Source: Candidatus Hydrothermota bacterium (GTDB lineage Bacteria; Hydrothermota; Hydrothermia; UBA1063). Taken from it: DNA of 6,033 nt. The stretch covers positions 1 through 6,033 of the forward strand of contig QNDO01000098.1 of the NCBI GenBank assembly GCA_003644895.1, in the 5' to 3' direction. Every line of letters starts with the position of its first letter. The stretch's first letter is position 1. The position numbers and the translations under genes are program-made. Of the stretch, positions 3,385-6,033 are shown in pieces. The notes below the pieces were generated by a model that saw nothing but the letters and a program-made list of their open reading frames with translations, was not told where the DNA came from and ran no database searches.

Positions 3385-6033
3385 ATGCAGGAAAGACGTT
3401 TAAAATGGATTATTTTTTCTGTAGTCACGTTTATTACATGGTTGCTGTATTTTAAAACTACAGCTCCAACGGTTGTATTCTGGGATGTAGGAGAGTTTCT
3501 AGCATGTTCAGTAATTTTTGGAGTTCCACATCCTCCCGGAACTCCTCTTTATGTGGTGCTTGGGCGTTTTATGACAATCTTCCCACTTCCTCTTGCTCCT
3601 CTATATACTTTATTATCTGGTGGACAGCCGGTAAATACTGTGCTTAAAATAACTTCAGTATCTATGCTCACAGGAGCTTTTACTGCGGGCTTTGTGTATT
3701 TAATCATTTTTGAATTACTTTCTCTATGGAGTAAAGATTTCCCCAAGATTTTTGCACATATTGCAGGTATTTTGGGAGCATTCTTGGGCGCTTTTGCCCG
3801 GACTGTCTGGATGAATTCTATTGAAGCTGAGACCTATACTCCCTCCATATTTGTTATTGTTTTCCTATCCTGGATAGCCCTTAAATGGTGGAAGGAGAAA
3901 GACGACCCGAAAAGTATTAGATATCTTCTCTTTTCGGCGTATATTTTAGCTTTATCAAGTGGAATTCACCTAACTCCCCTTGCTTTTTTCCCTGCGTTGT
4001 TCATTTTTGTGTGGCTTGTTAAACCTGAACTCTTGTGGGATATTAACTTTGTAGGCGTTGCAGGCATAGCTCTGGTAATGCTATCAACTTTAAAAATCGC
4101 ATATGAACCAGGGACAGTTAGTTACATTGTACTTTTTATTGGCATAGGTCTAATGTTGTATTATCTAGTAAAGAGAGGAAAATTTTCTGATAGTTCGGTT
4201 GGTCTGGAAGTTGGGCTAGCCATTACACTTCTGGCTATGCTTATAGGTTTATTTTCAAAATCTTTAATCCTTTCTCTTGGTGGATTATTGTTTGCTTCTG
4301 TATTTTTCTACTTAAAAGGGGAACTTTACAAAGATTGGAAAGGAATAGCCCTGATTCTGATGATCATAGGTTTTTCGCTGGAGCTTGTATTGATACTGCG
4401 TGCAATTCACAATCCAGTCATAAACGAGGCGGATCCCTCTAACTTCAAAGCTTTTATGGATGTCCTTACCCGTAAGCAGTATGGGCCCACCAAATTCTTC
4501 CCAAGAAAGATACCTTTTATCGATCAGTTTAAACTCTACTGGCTTTATTTCAGCTGGCAATACAAGGCATTGCTTATACCAGTGACTGTCTTGGGACTCT
4601 TTGGTCTTCTCACTCATTTCAGCAATGATAGGAAAAGTTTTGCACTTGTTGGAGGAGCATTTCTTATTCTATCCATTGGTTTTATCTTTTATCTTAATCT
4701 TAAGGATTCTCCAACACATCCTGTTAATCCAATAAATCCCAGAGAAGTACGAGATAGAGATTATTTCTTTGCCGGTGCCTACACATTTTTTGCGCTCTAT
4801 GCTGCGATTGGATTCTGGGAAGTGTTGAGATTACTTTATGAAAATATAAAGAAGAAAGTTGCTATACCTGCTGTAATAGGTATTCCACTTGCGCTTGTTA
4901 TGATTGTATCCCAAATAGCAGCCTTTTACCCACAAGTAGACAGGTCCAGAAATTATATCGCAGAGGATTATGGCTACAATATGTTGCTCTCTCCGGGTCA
5001 GGAAAAATGTGTTCTTTATACCAATGGTGATAATGATACTTTCCCATTGTGGGCAGATCAGGAAGTTCTTGGATATGGTAAGAATGTTCTAATAGCTAAT
5101 ATGAGTCTTCTTAATACAAACTGGTATATCAAACAACTTAAATTTTTAGGTGCTCCCATCAGCTTCTCAGTTGAGGAAATTGATAATCTGCCCCCTGTTT
5201 TTAGAACCCCCCACGGTTATATATTCTTGAACGATATTATGGTGAGGGATATGATTGCTACATCGTCTGGGTATAAGGTGGAGAAATATGTTGTCATAAG
5301 ACCAGATGAAATGTTCCCTGGACTCTTTGAGAGAGGAAAAGAGATTAAAATACCTGCAGTTTACTTCGCATCCCAAAAGGAATTTGCAGAAAAAGTTATT
5401 GCCAAAGCTGATAGTTTCAAGATGCCCATATTTTTTGCCTTAACCGTATCCCCAGAACATTATAAAGATTGGAACAGTTTTATGAGAATGGAGGGCCTTG
5501 CATACCGTGTGTTATCAAAGGTAAGCAGAATTCCAGGGTTGAATGAAGGCATCGATATCGGAAAAACAAGGTTTTTGTTACACGATGATGTCTCTGCGAC
5601 AGAGTATATAGAGAAATTTTCCAATGTGATTCCTCCTACACAGAGTTTTAGATACAGAGGTATTTTTGATAAAAGAGTATTCAAAGATGAAACACATGAA
5701 AAACTGATCAGAAATTATGCAGCCATTGCCTATAGATTAGGTTTCATTATGGAAAATATGGGTGCTCTACAGGATGCTCTGGAAGAGTGGTTATTCGCAA
5801 GGGCTTTGCTAGATAACATAACTCAAAAGGGAAAGACCATTATGCAGCAGAAGATGTTTACTCTGGTTAAAATCGCTGATCTTCAATATCAACTGGGCTT
5901 GTTTGATGATGTAATCAAAACCTGCAAGAAGGGGCTGGAAGAAGCTCAGGTAAGCTTATTTTATACCTATATGGGAAAAGCATTACTTGCTAAGGGTGAT
6001 ACTATTGGTGCTGTATCTTATTTGGAAATGGCA
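3385..6033 (+). CDS. DUF2723 (TMEM260-like) membrane protein with C-terminal TPRs, putative GT-C glycosyltransferase (3' end outside window)
   Basis: An open frame of 883 codons runs off the right edge. Residues about 8-25 form the first membrane helix, followed by the conserved first loop WDVGEF (33-38, acidic Asp34/Glu37), HPPGTPLY (49-56), the motif WMNSIEAETYTP (142-153) and SGIHLTPL. Many hydrophobic helices continue to about residue 515. The motif RDRDYFF (456-462) and the post-membrane NGDNDTFPLW (547-556) are hallmarks of DUF2723. TPR-like helix pairs occupy about 778-809, 823-855 and 857-end. The family has a GT-C-like architecture, and its animal member TMEM260 is a protein O-mannosyltransferase using a lipid-linked sugar. 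Sugar transfer to exported proteins is therefore plausible here, but the bacterial substrate is inferred. The ATG is supported by a strong Shine-Dalgarno and promoter. No frameshift is seen. Confidence 0.92.
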   Translation, partial: MQERRLKWIIFSVVTFITWLLYFKTTAPTVVFWDVGEFLACSVIFGVPHPPGTPLYVVLGRFMTIFPLPLAPLYTLLSGGQPVNTVLKITSVSMLTGAFTAGFVYLIIFELLSLWSKDFPKIFAHIAGILGAFLGAFARTVWMNSIEAETYTPSIFVIVFLSWIALKWWKEKDDPKSIRYLLFSAYILALSSGIHLTPLAFFPALFIFVWLVKPELLWDINFVGVAGIALVMLSTLKIAYEPGTVSYIVLFIGIGLMLYYLVKRGKFSDSSVGLEVGLAITLLAMLIGLFSKSLILSLGGLLFASVFFYLKGELYKDWKGIALILMIIGFSLELVLILRAIHNPVINEADPSNFKAFMDVLTRKQYGPTKFFPRKIPFIDQFKLYWLYFSWQYKALLIPVTVLGLFGLLTHFSNDRKSFALVGGAFLILSIGFIFYLNLKDSPTHPVNPINPREVRDRDYFFAGAYTFFALYAAIGFWEVLRLLYENIKKKVAIPAVIGIPLALVMIVSQIAAFYPQVDRSRNYIAEDYGYNMLLSPGQEKCVLYTNGDNDTFPLWADQEVLGYGKNVLIANMSLLNTNWYIKQLKFLGAPISFSVEEIDNLPPVFRTPHGYIFLNDIMVRDMIATSSGYKVEKYVVIRPDEMFPGLFERGKEIKIPAVYFASQKEFAEKVIAKADSFKMPIFFALTVSPEHYKDWNSFMRMEGLAYRVLSKVSRIPGLNEGIDIGKTRFLLHDDVSATEYIEKFSNVIPPTQSFRYRGIFDKRVFKDETHEKLIRNYAAIAYRLGFIMENMGALQDALEEWLFARALLDNITQKGKTIMQQKMFTLVKIADLQYQLGLFDDVIKTCKKGLEEAQVSLFYTYMGKALLAKGDTIGAVSYLEMA

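Noticed and set aside
4312..4617. 101-aa minus-strand ORF inside the DUF2723 gene
   Set aside because: It is antisense to a well-supported membrane-protein gene, with no promoter, ribosome-binding site or recognisable domain. The other minus-strand ORFs at 3549-3746, 5167-5376 and 5460-5684 were rejected for the same reason.

Overview
The window suggests a low-GC bacterium, probably an uncultured lineage of the FCB superphylum or a WOR-3/Stahlbacteria/Hydrothermae-like group. The clues are a FlgD-Ig-like C-terminal sorting tail (1-99), a large DUF2723 membrane protein with TPRs, a tRNA gene that does not encode CCA, and sigma70-type promoters with TATAAT rather than the Bacteroidetes-type -7/-33 consensus. 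The assignment is inference and no marker here fixes the phylum.

Layout. (1) 1-99 (+) is the 3' end of an exported protein. (2) 195-717 (-) is a tRNA locus with traces of insertion. Read on the minus strand, it has a consensus promoter, an intact tRNA-Asn(GUU), an 85-aa GIY-YIG nuclease ORF starting 14 nt after the tRNA, and a partial second copy of the tRNA-Asn 3' part in which the anticodon stem is interrupted by a perfect palindrome. A second degenerate tRNA/tmRNA-like 3' end follows. Two imperfect 16-mers lie exactly 60 bp apart, one after each remnant. (3) 732-3282 (-) holds two tandem paralogues of 415 and 416 aa, each with a PAS domain, a GAF-like middle and a GGDEF-like C-terminal domain lacking the catalytic signature. 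Each has its own TATAAT promoter so close to the ATG that the transcripts should be leaderless or nearly so. (4) 3385-6033 (+) is a divergently transcribed, incomplete DUF2723/TMEM260-like membrane protein (putative GT-C glycosyltransferase) with C-terminal TPRs, a strong promoter and a clear Shine-Dalgarno.

Working together. The paralogues and the DUF2723 gene share a short divergent promoter region (3283-3384), so they may be co-regulated. The paralogues look like sensory or protein-interaction regulators that lost diguanylate cyclase activity. The DUF2723 protein probably modifies exported proteins, possibly of the type whose tail is at 1-99. The tRNA locus looks functionally separate. The least ordinary part of the window is the tRNA/GIY-YIG/tRNA-fragment arrangement, which resembles a minimal nuclease-bearing insertion that uses the 3' part of a tRNA gene as its target and the tRNA promoter for expression.
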